This document shows, piece after piece, positions 56,905 to 64,000 of a DNA stretch of 64,000 nucleotides; position 1 is the stretch's first letter, and the number at the start of each line of letters is the position of its first letter. The notes under the pieces were generated by a model. The model had not been told where the DNA came from, did no database searches, and saw only the letters and a program-made list of their open reading frames with translations. Source of the DNA: Candidatus Endomicrobium embiratermitis (GTDB lineage Bacteria; Elusimicrobiota; Endomicrobiia; Endomicrobiales; Endomicrobiaceae); assembly GCA_009781315.1 (NCBI GenBank), contig WQYI01000004.1, positions 1 through 64,000 on the forward strand. The letters are read 5' to 3'. Both the position numbers and the translations under genes were made by a program.

Positions 56905-57720
56905 ATGAAAAAAATATTTAAAAACAAAACTGCGTTTATAGGTATTGTTTTCATCGCGATAGTTGTTTTTATCGCGCTGTTTGCTCCGTTTATCGCGCCT
57001 TATGATCCTGCTTCACAGGATTTGTCGCAGCGTCTTGCCGCTCCTTCAAAAGCCCATATTCTCGGTACCGACGATTTGGGACGCGATGTTTTTTCACGTA
57101 TGGTTTACGGAGCCAGAGTTTCAATGGCGGTCGGTTTTTTTGCCGCGTTTTTAACCGTTCTTATAGGAACCATTCTGGGCATGGTTTCCGGTTATTTCGG
57201 CGGTATTTCGGACAGCGTTATTATGCGTTTTACCGATATCATGCTTTGTTTTCCGACATTCTTTTTAATTCTTTTGGTAATAGCGTTTTTTGAGCCTAAC
57301 ATATATAACGTAATGATTGTGATAGGTTTGACTTCTTGGACCGGACTTGCAAGAATAGTGCGCGCGGAAGTTTTATCTATAAGAGAAAGGGAATTTGTTT
57401 TGGCTTCAAAAATGCTTGCCGTCGGCAAGCTTCGCTTATTTTTTGTACATATTTTGCCTAACGTTATTTCTCCGATAATAGTTTACGCGGCAATAGCAGT
57501 CGGAGGAGCGATCTTGACCGAATCCGGGCTTTCGTTTTTGGGGCTTGGCGTTCAGCCTCCAATGTCTTCGTGGGGGCAGATTCTTATGCAGGGAAAAGAT
57601 TATATTTACGTCGCGTGGTGGCTGTCTGTTTTTCCGGGTATACTGATTTTGTTTACGGTTTTGTCTTTTAATTTAATAGGCGAAGCGTTAAGAGATATTT
57701 TAGATCCGAAGGAAATTTAG
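56905..57720 (+). CDS. Oligopeptide/dipeptide ABC transporter permease, OppC/DppC type
   Basis: 271 residues. An N-terminal membrane segment is followed by APYDPASQDLSQRLAAPSKA and LGTDDLGRDVFSRMVYGARVS, the OppC signature, then the permease core with the coupling loop REFVLASKMLAVGKLRLFFV. No clear ribosome site precedes the ATG; the repeat just upstream may have displaced it. Confidence 0.95.
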   Translation: MKKIFKNKTAFIGIVFIAIVVFIALFAPFIAPYDPASQDLSQRLAAPSKAHILGTDDLGRDVFSRMVYGARVSMAVGFFAAFLTVLIGTILGMVSGYFGGISDSVIMRFTDIMLCFPTFFLILLVIAFFEPNIYNVMIVIGLTSWTGLARIVRAEVLSIREREFVLASKMLAVGKLRLFFVHILPNVISPIIVYAAIAVGGAILTESGLSFLGLGVQPPMSSWGQILMQGKDYIYVAWWLSVFPGILILFTVLSFNLIGEALRDILDPKEI

Positions 57721-57728
57721 GAGTGTAA

Positions 57729-58511
57729 GTGTCCGAGAAAATACTTGAAATCAAAAATTTATCGATAGAATACAAAACTTCTTCTGCAACCGTAGAAGCT
57801 GTTAAAAACGTTTCTTTCGACGTTAAAAAAGGCGAAACGTTTGTTATCGTCGGGCGTTCCGGAAGCGGAAAAAGCACGCTTGCCTGTGCGCTTATGGATT
57901 TAACTGAAATTGACGGCGGAAAAATAAAGTCCGGCAATATATTTTACCGAGGGAAAGATTTATTGAAAATGCCTTTTGAAGAAAAAAGAGTTTTGAAAGG
58001 CGCGAAAATATCAATGATATTCCAGGATCCGCAGTCGTATTTAAATCCCGTAGTAAAAGTCGGAAAACAGATTTCCGAATCTTTTACGGTTCATAATCCT
58101 CAAGCGTCTAAAGACGAAATAAAGAAACGCGTCAGTGAAGCGCTGAAAAAAGTTAAACTCGACGATACTGAAAGAATTTTTAATTCATATCCTCATCAGT
58201 TAAGCGGCGGGCAAAAACAAAGAATTTTGATATCCATGGCAATAATGAACAATCCTGAAATTTTAATTGCAGACGAACCGACAACGGGATTGGACGCTTC
58301 GATACAAAAACAAATTTTGGATTTAATAAGCGAATTGAAAAATACGCTGGGTTTGACGCTTATTATGATAACGCACAATATGCGTATAGCCCGTAAATAT
58401 TCCGACACAATGGCGGTAATGCATAACGGGGAAATAGTTGAATCGGGAAACACGGAAGGAATTTTCAGAAATCCAAAAGACGAATATACGAAACTGTTGA
58501 TAAATAATTAG
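57729..58511 (+). CDS. Peptide ABC transporter ATPase, OppD/DppD type
   Basis: 260 residues with a GTG start at 57729, preceded by GGAG that overlaps the oppC stop. Walker A GRSGSGKST, signature LSGGQKQRI and Walker B LIADEPTTGLD. It is shorter than most OppD proteins because the C-terminal iron-sulfur or oligopeptide extension is missing. It pairs with the next ATPase. Confidence 0.94.
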   Translation: MSEKILEIKNLSIEYKTSSATVEAVKNVSFDVKKGETFVIVGRSGSGKSTLACALMDLTEIDGGKIKSGNIFYRGKDLLKMPFEEKRVLKGAKISMIFQDPQSYLNPVVKVGKQISESFTVHNPQASKDEIKKRVSEALKKVKLDDTERIFNSYPHQLSGGQKQRILISMAIMNNPEILIADEPTTGLDASIQKQILDLISELKNTLGLTLIMITHNMRIARKYSDTMAVMHNGEIVESGNTEGIFRNPKDEYTKLLINN

Positions 58512-58531
58512 TAGTTAGTAATTGTCTTTGT

Positions 58532-58558
58532 TGTCATTCCGGGCTTGACCCGGAATCC
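58532..58558. repeat. Half-element R13 between the two ATPase genes
   Basis: TGTCATTCCGGGCTTGACCC then GGAATCC: a single hairpin half-unit, the same sequence as the left half of R6. Confidence 0.85.
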
Positions 58559-58582
58559 AAGTTGTCTAAGGAAAAGGAAACA

Positions 58583-59332
58583 ATGTTTCTAGAAGTCGAA
58601 AATTTATCAAAAACCTATACGGATAAAAAGTTTTTCGGAGAAAATAAATTTAACGCTTTAAGCGGCGTTGGATTTTCAATGAAAGACGGGGAATCTTTGT
58701 CCGTAATAGGCGGTTCCGGTTCAGGTAAAACGACTTTAGGCAGGATTATCTCAAAATTGCTTGATTTTGACTCAGGAAACGTAAAATATTTCGGCAAGGA
58801 TATAAAAAGCTATAATATAGATGAGTTTTCATGTATTGTTCAGATGATATTTCAAAATCCTTACGCGTCTTTAAATCCAAAGCTTAAAATAAGATCGTCG
58901 CTGCTGGAAGCTTTCGGAGCTAAAAAACCTCTGAATGCCGACAGTATCATTGAAGAAACTCTTAAAAGCGTCGGGCTTGAAAATAAAATACTTGATAATT
59001 TTCCTCATCAGTTTTCAGGGGGGCAAAGACAGAGAATAGCCGTGGCCAGAGCATTGATTAAAAAACCGAAGCTTATAGTAGCGGACGAGCCGTTTGCTTC
59101 TCTTGACGTTTATTCGCAAAACAGCATAGCCGAAATTTTTAAAGATATAAGAAAAAATACCGGCGTTTTGATTATTCTTATAACCCATGATATTTCCGCC
59201 GCGGTAAAATTTTCGGACAGAATGATAATTATGAATGAAGGCAAAATAATAAAAGACGATTCGTCGGAAAATATTTTTAAAGAAAAAGAAGACGCGTACA
59301 TAACGGATTTGCTGACGTCTATGGAAATTTGA
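58583..59332 (+). CDS. Peptide ABC transporter ATPase, OppF/DppF type
   Basis: 249 residues from the ATG at 58583, which follows AAGGAAAAGGA; a TTG at 58562 is less likely. Walker A GGSGSGKTT, signature FSGGQRQRI, Walker B IVADEPFASLD. Last gene of the transporter operon. Confidence 0.93.
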   Translation: MFLEVENLSKTYTDKKFFGENKFNALSGVGFSMKDGESLSVIGGSGSGKTTLGRIISKLLDFDSGNVKYFGKDIKSYNIDEFSCIVQMIFQNPYASLNPKLKIRSSLLEAFGAKKPLNADSIIEETLKSVGLENKILDNFPHQFSGGQRQRIAVARALIKKPKLIVADEPFASLDVYSQNSIAEIFKDIRKNTGVLIILITHDISAAVKFSDRMIIMNEGKIIKDDSSENIFKEKEDAYITDLLTSMEI

Positions 59333-59351
59333 AACTTGTCATATTCTTATT

Positions 59352-59436
59352 TGTCATTCTGCGCGTAGTCGCAGAATCTATAAATATTCATAGACCCTGT
59401 CCTGCGACTACGCGCAGTATAAACTCGCAGGGTGAT
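59352..59436. repeat. Palindromic element R14
   Basis: Starts TGTCATTCTGCGCGTAGTCG, has arms TGCG/CGCA, and ends CTCGCAGGGTGAT. It shares the AATCTATAAAT and ATAGACCCTG middle with R12. Confidence 0.8.
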
Positions 59437-59456
59437 AACTTTGGAGTTAAAACATT

Positions 59457-60908
59457 ATGAACAAACTTATAGAAAAAATTAACGATTTATCTGCAGGTTA
59501 TAAACTCTACGGCGTGGGCGGTTTTGTAAGAGATTTGCTTATAAACCGCAAACATGCCGATATAGATTTGGCTGTAGATAAAAACGCGGCAAAATTTGCG
59601 TCCGTTCTTGCAAAAAAGCTTAACGCGAAACTTGTGACTCTTGATGAAGCAAATAAAATATACAGAATAATGCTTAAAAATGAAATTGTTTCAAATATAG
59701 ACGTTTCTCTTTTGGATGGCAAGAATATAGATGTAGATTTATCGCGCAGAGATTTTACGATAAACGCTTTTGCTTTTGAATTAAAATATTTTGATTGTTA
59801 TAAAAAACACCTTATATCTGCAAACAAGACTGCATTGAAAGATTTAAAATCAAAAACCGTTAATATTGTTTCTCAGGATGTTTTTATAAAAGATCCTCTA
59901 AGAATGTTAAGGGCTTTCAGGTTCAGCGCGGAACTCGGTTTTAAAATTTCCGAAAATACGTTAAAACAAATAAAGAAAAACGCGGGTTTCATAAAAAAAT
60001 CAGCGGGCGAGAGAATAAAAAACGAATTTTTCAGGACGCTTAATTCAAAATCAGCCTCCGCGATAATATCGGTTATGAACAATTGCGGTTTGCTTGAGGA
60101 AATTTTTTCTGAGATAAAAATTATGAAAAAAGCTCCGAAAAAACATTATTATCATCCGGGAGGGCTTTTTCAGCATTCTTTTGAAACAATGTCCTGCGTT
60201 GAAAGTATACTGAATAATACCGTTAAATATTTCCCTGACGTTTCAAACTATTTGCTTGAGCATTTTTCCGAGCAAGGCGTTTATTCGGAAAACGTCAACA
60301 GAATTAATATTTTAAAATTTGCCGCGCTTTTTCACGACTCTGCCAAACCTGAAACCGCGGTCAAAGAAGGCGATAAAATGCGTTTTTTCGGACATGAAGA
60401 CGAAGGGGCTAAAAAGATTGAAAATACAATGAAATCTCTCAAAATGAGCAAAAAAGATATTTCAAACGCTGTCTTTTTAGTAAAAAACCATATGAGGCCT
60501 TCAACGCTTACCAGGAAAAATATCGTTACTAAAAAAGCTTCTTTAAAATTTTTCAGAGATATAGGCGAAAACACGCCGGATTTGCTCATTCTTTCCATGG
60601 CTGACTGGCATTCTTATAAAAAACTGAAAAAATTTTCATCCAAAGAATTAAAAGAACAGGAAAAGTCCGCAAGCGAAATGATGAATTATTATTTTGAACT
60701 TAAAAACGCCAAACCACTGCCGAAAATAATTGACGGAAACGTCATAATGAAGAAGTTTAATTTAAAGCCCGGACCTTGGATAGGCGCCCTTATGAAATTG
60801 GTTGTTGCCAAGCAGCAGGAAGGAAAAATAACAGAACAAAAAGATGCTTTAAAGCTTATAGATTCAAAATTGACACAAATCAAGAAAAAATATAAACTTA
60901 ATAATTGA
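59457..60908 (+). CDS. CCA-adding tRNA nucleotidyltransferase with HD domain
   Basis: 483 residues, class II nucleotidyltransferase. N-terminal catalytic motifs GVGGFVRDLL and ADIDLAV; SRRDFTINAFAF and DPLRMLRAFRFSAEL bind nucleotide and tRNA. A central HD-type domain has HPGGLFQHSFETM and LFHDSAKPE. It adds or repairs the 3' CCA of tRNAs; a poly(A) polymerase role is the alternative. All four tRNA genes in this window lack encoded CCA, so such an enzyme is required. Ribosome site TTGGAG. Confidence 0.9.
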   Translation: MNKLIEKINDLSAGYKLYGVGGFVRDLLINRKHADIDLAVDKNAAKFASVLAKKLNAKLVTLDEANKIYRIMLKNEIVSNIDVSLLDGKNIDVDLSRRDFTINAFAFELKYFDCYKKHLISANKTALKDLKSKTVNIVSQDVFIKDPLRMLRAFRFSAELGFKISENTLKQIKKNAGFIKKSAGERIKNEFFRTLNSKSASAIISVMNNCGLLEEIFSEIKIMKKAPKKHYYHPGGLFQHSFETMSCVESILNNTVKYFPDVSNYLLEHFSEQGVYSENVNRINILKFAALFHDSAKPETAVKEGDKMRFFGHEDEGAKKIENTMKSLKMSKKDISNAVFLVKNHMRPSTLTRKNIVTKKASLKFFRDIGENTPDLLILSMADWHSYKKLKKFSSKELKEQEKSASEMMNYYFELKNAKPLPKIIDGNVIMKKFNLKPGPWIGALMKLVVAKQQEGKITEQKDALKLIDSKLTQIKKKYKLNN

Positions 60909-60918
60909 GTTTATTCTT

Positions 60919-60991
60919 TGTCATTCTGAACGTAGTGATGAAGCTGTAGTAAAAGGCTCTAAATGGCTTAATGGCAGACCTCAGTGTGACA
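60919..60991. repeat. Palindromic element R15
   Basis: Starts TGTCATTCTGAACGTAG and ends CCTCAGTGTGACA; the arms are partly decayed. It lies just before tRNA-Gly. Confidence 0.7.
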
Positions 60992-61011
60992 ACAAGAGCA
61001 GATGTGAGATT

Positions 61012-61082
61012 GCGGGCGTAGTTTAGTGGTAGAATAAAAGCTTCCCAAGCTTTGGGTGTGGGTTCGATTCCCATCGCCCGCT
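61012..61082 (+). tRNA. tRNA-Gly (anticodon CCC)
   Basis: 71 nt. Acceptor GCGGGCG pairs with CGCCCGC; anticodon arm AAAGC-TTCCCAA-GCTTT; T-arm GTGGG-TTCGATT-CCCAT; discriminator T. CCA is not encoded. Confidence 0.93.
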
Positions 61083-61137
61083 TTTTAAGAAATCTCGCAT
61101 TAGCGCAGACGTGTCAGACTATCTTGTAGAGCCTTTT

Positions 61138-61160
61138 GTGGGTTCGATTCCCGTCACCCG
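61138..61160 (+). pseudogene. tRNA-Gly 3'-half remnant 1
   Basis: GTGGGTTCGATTCCCGTCAC then CCG matches 21 of 23 positions of the T-arm and acceptor end of tRNA-Gly at 61058-61080. The expected 5' half (about 61092-61137) does not fold into a tRNA. Spacing from the intact copy is 80 nt. Confidence 0.7.
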
Positions 61161-61219
61161 TTATTAACTTTAAAACTCTTTCAGCGTAAGCGCGCTAAAT
61201 CTATTAAAAGACCCACGAT

Positions 61220-61244
61220 GTAGGTTTGATTCCCATCATCCTCG
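61220..61244 (+). pseudogene. tRNA 3'-half remnant 2
   Basis: GTAGGTTTGATTCCCATCAT then CCTCG is a more decayed T-arm and acceptor end, 82 nt after remnant 1. Outside the two remnants nothing is seen between 61083 and 61344. Confidence 0.55.
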
Positions 61245-61344
61245 TTCCATTCAAATAATTTGTTTATCCATATGTATGCTGTTTATGCAATAAACTTTTA
61301 TACTGCTGCGTTTTATATTTATGAATTCGTAAAAGAGGAGTAAT

Positions 61345-61875
61345 ATGAAAAGGTTAATTGCAGCGCTGTTGTTCGGTGTTCTGTTTATGCAATCAGGTAA
61401 TTTGTACGCTGAGATGAAATCGCTTGGCGAAGATTATGTAATTAACAATTCTTTGGTATACTATAAAGGTAAGAAAGTAGGCGGGGTTTCTACTTCATCA
61501 TTTAAGTCCTTGGGTGATGGATATGCGGCAGATCTCTGGGCGGTATTTTACAAAGGTAAGAAAATGGACGGTGCTAATGCTACATCATTTAAGTCCTTGG
61601 GTGATGGATATGCGGCAGATCTCTGGGCGGTGTTTTACAAAGGTAAGAAAATGGATGGTGCTAATGCTACATCATTTAAGTCCTTGGGTGATAGATATGC
61701 GTCAGATCCCTGGGCGGTATTTTACAAAGGTAAGAAAGTGGATGGTGCTAACGCTTCATCATTTAAATCTTTGGGTGATGGATATGGTGCAGATACATGG
61801 GGGACATATTACAAAGGCAAGAAAGTTAATAATGCCTCTGAACCAACTTCTAAGCGCAATAAGAAAAACAGATAA
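61345..61875 (+). CDS. Exported DKNYY-type repeat protein
   Basis: 176 residues. A signal peptide (ends near NLYAE) is followed by five tandem units of 29 residues, pattern SFKSLGDGYAADLWAVFYKG then KKMDGANAT. DNA copies at 61499, 61586, 61673 and 61760 repeat with an exact 87-nt period and few changes, so the expansion is recent. The aromatic and YKGKK pattern resembles DKNYY-family repeats, whose function is unknown. The C-terminus is basic (SKRNKKNR). Ribosome site AGAGGAG. Confidence 0.85.
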   Translation: MKRLIAALLFGVLFMQSGNLYAEMKSLGEDYVINNSLVYYKGKKVGGVSTSSFKSLGDGYAADLWAVFYKGKKMDGANATSFKSLGDGYAADLWAVFYKGKKMDGANATSFKSLGDRYASDPWAVFYKGKKVDGANASSFKSLGDGYGADTWGTYYKGKKVNNASEPTSKRNKKNR

Positions 61876-61968
61876 AAAATGTTTTGTATATGCAAATAGT
61901 TTCAGGATGTTCGTAAAATGCCTTTATCTCTGGCAAAGAATCTATACGGTAAAAGGCTTTTAATTCTG

Positions 61969-62006
61969 AAGTCAGCGCCATGCACATAAGTGCGTGGCGC
62001 TGACTT
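61969..62006 (+). terminator. Long hairpin, probable terminator
   Basis: Arms AAGTCAGCGCCATGCAC and GTGCGTGGCGCTGACTT pair over 17 positions with one G-T pair around an ATAA loop. Only a short T-rich stretch follows (TATTGAC), so factor-assisted termination or RNA protection is possible. It separates the DKNYY gene from the tRNA-Cys promoter. Confidence 0.7.
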
Positions 62007-62008
62007 TA

Positions 62009-62037
62009 TTGACTAAATAAAGGTATTTTTATATACT
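62009..62037 (+). promoter_or_regulatory. Promoter of the tRNA-Cys/tRNA-Val region
   Basis: TTGACT at 62009-62014, 17-nt spacer, TATACT at 62032-62037. The expected start is about 13 nt before the tRNA-Cys gene. Confidence 0.65.
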
Positions 62038-62056
62038 TGTGAATCGGTTTTGTTTC

Positions 62057-62128
62057 GGTGCGGTACCCAAGTGGTAAGGGATCGGTCTGCAAAACCGTTA
62101 TTCGCGGGTTCAATTCCCGCCCGCACCT
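62057..62128 (+). tRNA. tRNA-Cys (anticodon GCA)
   Basis: 72 nt. Acceptor GGTGCGG pairs with CCGCACC; anticodon loop CTGCAAA; T-arm GCGGG-TTCAATT-CCCGC; discriminator T as expected for Cys. CCA is not encoded. Confidence 0.95.
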
Positions 62129-62137
62129 CGTGAAAAA

Positions 62138-62222
62138 GACAAAGTTTAAAGTTCAAAGTGCAAAGTGAAAATAATGACAACGGCATGAATTTAGTGTCTT
62201 TTTATTTGAACTTTGAACTCTG
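62138..62222. repeat. Inverted AAGTTCAAAG-type repeat between two tRNA genes
   Basis: Arms AAAGTTTAAAGTTCAAAGTG and ATTTGAACTTTGAACTCTG face each other between tRNA-Cys and tRNA-Val. Confidence 0.65.
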
Positions 62223-62246
62223 AAAATTGTAATTTGCAGTTATATT

Positions 62247-62320
62247 GCCCGGTTAGCTCAGTTGGTTAGAGTACTTCCTTGACATGGAAGGGGTCAGAAG
62301 TTCGAGTCTTCTACCGGGCA
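62247..62320 (+). tRNA. tRNA-Val (anticodon GAC)
   Basis: 74 nt. Acceptor GCCCGGT pairs with ACCGGGC; anticodon arm CTTCC-TTGACAT-GGAAG; T-arm AGAAG-TTCGAGT-CTTCT; discriminator A. CCA is not encoded. It ends 16 nt before the decarboxylase ATG. Confidence 0.96.
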
Positions 62321-62336
62321 TTTTATTTTTAACTAA

Positions 62337-63809
62337 ATGAAAAATAAACATAAAACATTACAATCAAAGGCTCCTCTTTTTGACACGCTTATGGCGCATG
62401 CGAAAAGAGACGTTGTTTCTTTTCATTGTCCCGGTCATAAAAACGGAAGAAGCATAGACAAAGAGCTTAAAGATTACACGGGCGAAGAAGTTTATAAATT
62501 CGACCTGACTGTTTTTGACGAAGTTGATTCTCTTCACGACCCCGTAGGTCCCATAAAAAAAGCGCAGGAACTGATGGCGGAAGCTTACGGCGTCAAAAAT
62601 TCGTTTTTTTTGGTCAACGGAACTACCGTCGGAAATATAGCGATGTTTCTTGCGGCGTGCGATCCCGGCGACTCGATAATAGTTTCAAGAAGTTCCCACA
62701 AGTCCATTATGGCGGGCGTTGTTTTATCCGGTGTTTGGCCTATATGGATTCAGCCTAAAATCGATCAGAATCTCGATATAATTTTTAATTCGACTTACGA
62801 GCAGATAAAAGACGCGTTAGACCGCTACCCCGAAGCAAAAGCGGTTTTTGTGACAAGCCCTACGTATAACGGAATAACTACGGAGCTAAGCAAAATAGTC
62901 GATCTTTGCCACAGGCGCGGAAAAATAGTTTTGGTTGACGAAGCTCACGGGCCTCATTTAATATTCAACAAACAGTTTCCGGAGTCCGCCGTAAATGCTG
63001 GAGCGGATTTATGCGTTCAGTCCACGCATAAAATTCTTTCGGCTATGTCTCAAGGATCTGTTTTGCATTTTAACTCGAAAATTATAGATATAAACAGGGT
63101 TAAAAAAGTCGTTTCTATGCTTCAGACCACAAGCCCGAATTATTTGACGCTCGGCACTATCGATTTGGCAAGAAGGCAGGCCGTTTTAAAAGGCAGCGAG
63201 ATGTTTGACAATGTTATTAAAGCCGCGGAGTGGGGAAGAACTTATATCAATTCCAATATAAGTTCCATGAAATGTTTTACCAGAAAAGATATCCAAAAAC
63301 TCGGATTTGACCTGGACGTTACTAAACTCACTGTGAACGTCACAAAAACCGGTCTTTCGGGTTATGAAATAGAAAGCATACTGGCTAAAGAATATAATAT
63401 ACAGCTTGATTACGCCGACATTTTTAATTTGGTCGCTATAATGGGCATAGGTTCGGACAAAACCGACGTAGAGGCTTTTGTATCGGCTTTAAGCGAAATA
63501 AATAAAAAATATCACGGGAAACAGAAAAACTGGATTTTGCAAATTCCGTCGCTCGCAACGGAAATGGTTATGGTTCCGCGTGAAGTTTATCTTTCAAACA
63601 GTACTAAAAGAATCGCTTTAAATAAATCCGTCGGGCATGTTGCGGCGCAAACGCTTACGCCTTATCCTCCCGGAATTCCCGTTTTAATTCCCGGAGAGAG
63701 AATAACGAAAGAAATATGCGACTATCTTATGGATATGTCGTCAAAAGACATAAGAATAAGCGGACAAGAAACGGAAATGCTTAAAACTGTCAAAGTTTTT
63801 ACGAACTAA
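62337..63809 (+). CDS. Orn/Lys/Arg decarboxylase, short PLP form
   Basis: 490 residues, fold type I PLP enzyme of the short Gram-positive SpeA/Cad group. FHCPGHKNGRSIDKE is the family start. Central motifs are FLVNGTTVGN, VDEAHGPHL and the PLP-lysine segment QSTHKILSAMSQGS. A C-terminal domain has LTPYPPGIPVLIPGE. It decarboxylates arginine, lysine or ornithine in polyamine synthesis; which one cannot be read from the sequence. No clear ribosome site separates it from tRNA-Val. Confidence 0.92.
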   Translation: MKNKHKTLQSKAPLFDTLMAHAKRDVVSFHCPGHKNGRSIDKELKDYTGEEVYKFDLTVFDEVDSLHDPVGPIKKAQELMAEAYGVKNSFFLVNGTTVGNIAMFLAACDPGDSIIVSRSSHKSIMAGVVLSGVWPIWIQPKIDQNLDIIFNSTYEQIKDALDRYPEAKAVFVTSPTYNGITTELSKIVDLCHRRGKIVLVDEAHGPHLIFNKQFPESAVNAGADLCVQSTHKILSAMSQGSVLHFNSKIIDINRVKKVVSMLQTTSPNYLTLGTIDLARRQAVLKGSEMFDNVIKAAEWGRTYINSNISSMKCFTRKDIQKLGFDLDVTKLTVNVTKTGLSGYEIESILAKEYNIQLDYADIFNLVAIMGIGSDKTDVEAFVSALSEINKKYHGKQKNWILQIPSLATEMVMVPREVYLSNSTKRIALNKSVGHVAAQTLTPYPPGIPVLIPGERITKEICDYLMDMSSKDIRISGQETEMLKTVKVFTN

Positions 63810-63854
63810 GTTCGAAACTAAGTTTGAAAATTAAAAATTACCATGGAGGCTCGC

Positions 63855-64000
63855 ATGAATAAAAAGGATATGGCAAATTTTAAAAAGATTCTTCTCCAGA
63901 AGAAAACCGAACTTTTAAACAAAGTCAACAACGCTCAAAGGGAATTGGATAATGATGCCGACGTAAACGTAGGCGATGAAATAGATACCGCAAGCCTGAA
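63855..64000 (+). CDS. DksA/TraR family protein, 3' end missing
   Basis: The first 48 residues are visible and the gene runs off the window. The ATG follows TGGAGG by eight bases. The segment MANFKKILLQKKTELLNKV and DVNVGDEIDTAS match the N-terminal coiled coil and the acidic Asp-containing tip of DksA/TraR proteins, which bind RNA polymerase. The zinc finger that would confirm it lies outside the window. Confidence 0.8.
   Translation, partial: MNKKDMANFKKILLQKKTELLNKVNNAQRELDNDADVNVGDEIDTASL

Noticed and set aside
61012-61244. tRNA-Gly 3' duplicates as attachment sites of an integrated element
   Set aside because: Only about 80 nt lie between copies and no integrase gene is present.
61083-61344. 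Riboswitch or other structured leader before the DKNYY gene
   Set aside because: No known riboswitch core or strong stem is seen; the recognisable parts are tRNA remnants.

Overview
This is an AT-rich bacterial chromosome segment, mostly transcribed left to right. The gene set suggests a diderm: an autotransporter with a C-terminal barrel, several lipoproteins, the DapB/DapL lysine branch, pantothenate genes and a GH94 phosphorylase. My best guess is Elusimicrobiota, probably Endomicrobia. This is inferred from gene content and is not tested by any search.

Layout. (1) 1-16550 is the open 3' part of a giant secreted beta-helix/filamentous-adhesin-like protein of more than 5,490 residues; its first 5.3 kb is a tandem array of units of about 277 residues. 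(2) 16551-17104 is a cluster of small palindromic elements. (3) 17105-22498 encodes a Pmp-like autotransporter with about 30 GGA(I/V)-type repeats. (4) 22728-25391 encodes a GH94-type glycoside phosphorylase. (5) 25612-35392 holds biosynthesis and repair genes: dapB, dapL, folK, panB, panC, a HAMP-type membrane protein, nadB, a frameshifted four-helix-bundle gene and uvrA. (6) 35447-36736 (minus strand) has a DJ-1/PfpI protein and a cyclophilin lipoprotein. (7) 36882-39001 is an arsenic operon: arsR, small thioredoxin, arsC and a DUF318-type permease. (8) 39034-40125 (minus) is an MGDG-synthase-like glycosyltransferase. (9) 40274-45604 has alaS, a double-ACT protein, def, tRNA-Arg, dtd and a radical SAM protein. 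(10) 45635-59332 has a Sel1 protein, a membrane protein, an M16 peptidase pair (one active-looking, one lacking the zinc motif) and a peptide ABC transporter operon split by three more Sel1 genes. (11) 59457-64000 has a CCA-adding enzyme, tRNA-Gly with two decayed tRNA 3' halves, a DKNYY-type repeat protein, tRNA-Cys, tRNA-Val, an Orn/Lys/Arg decarboxylase and the start of a DksA/TraR gene. None of the four tRNA genes encodes CCA, which fits the CCA-adding enzyme nearby.

The feature running through the whole window is small repeated DNA. One family has the half-unit TGTCATTC-hairpin-GAATC, usually closed by a second hairpin ending in ATGACA. The hairpin arms differ from copy to copy but stay complementary. 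These elements sit in the short gaps between genes, often directly before a start codon, and one half-unit lies in frame inside folK. A second, AT-only family forms the last codons of nadB, uvrA and the PfpI gene and borders the frameshifted gene. The window holds no CRISPR array, phage module, transposase or recognisable defence system.
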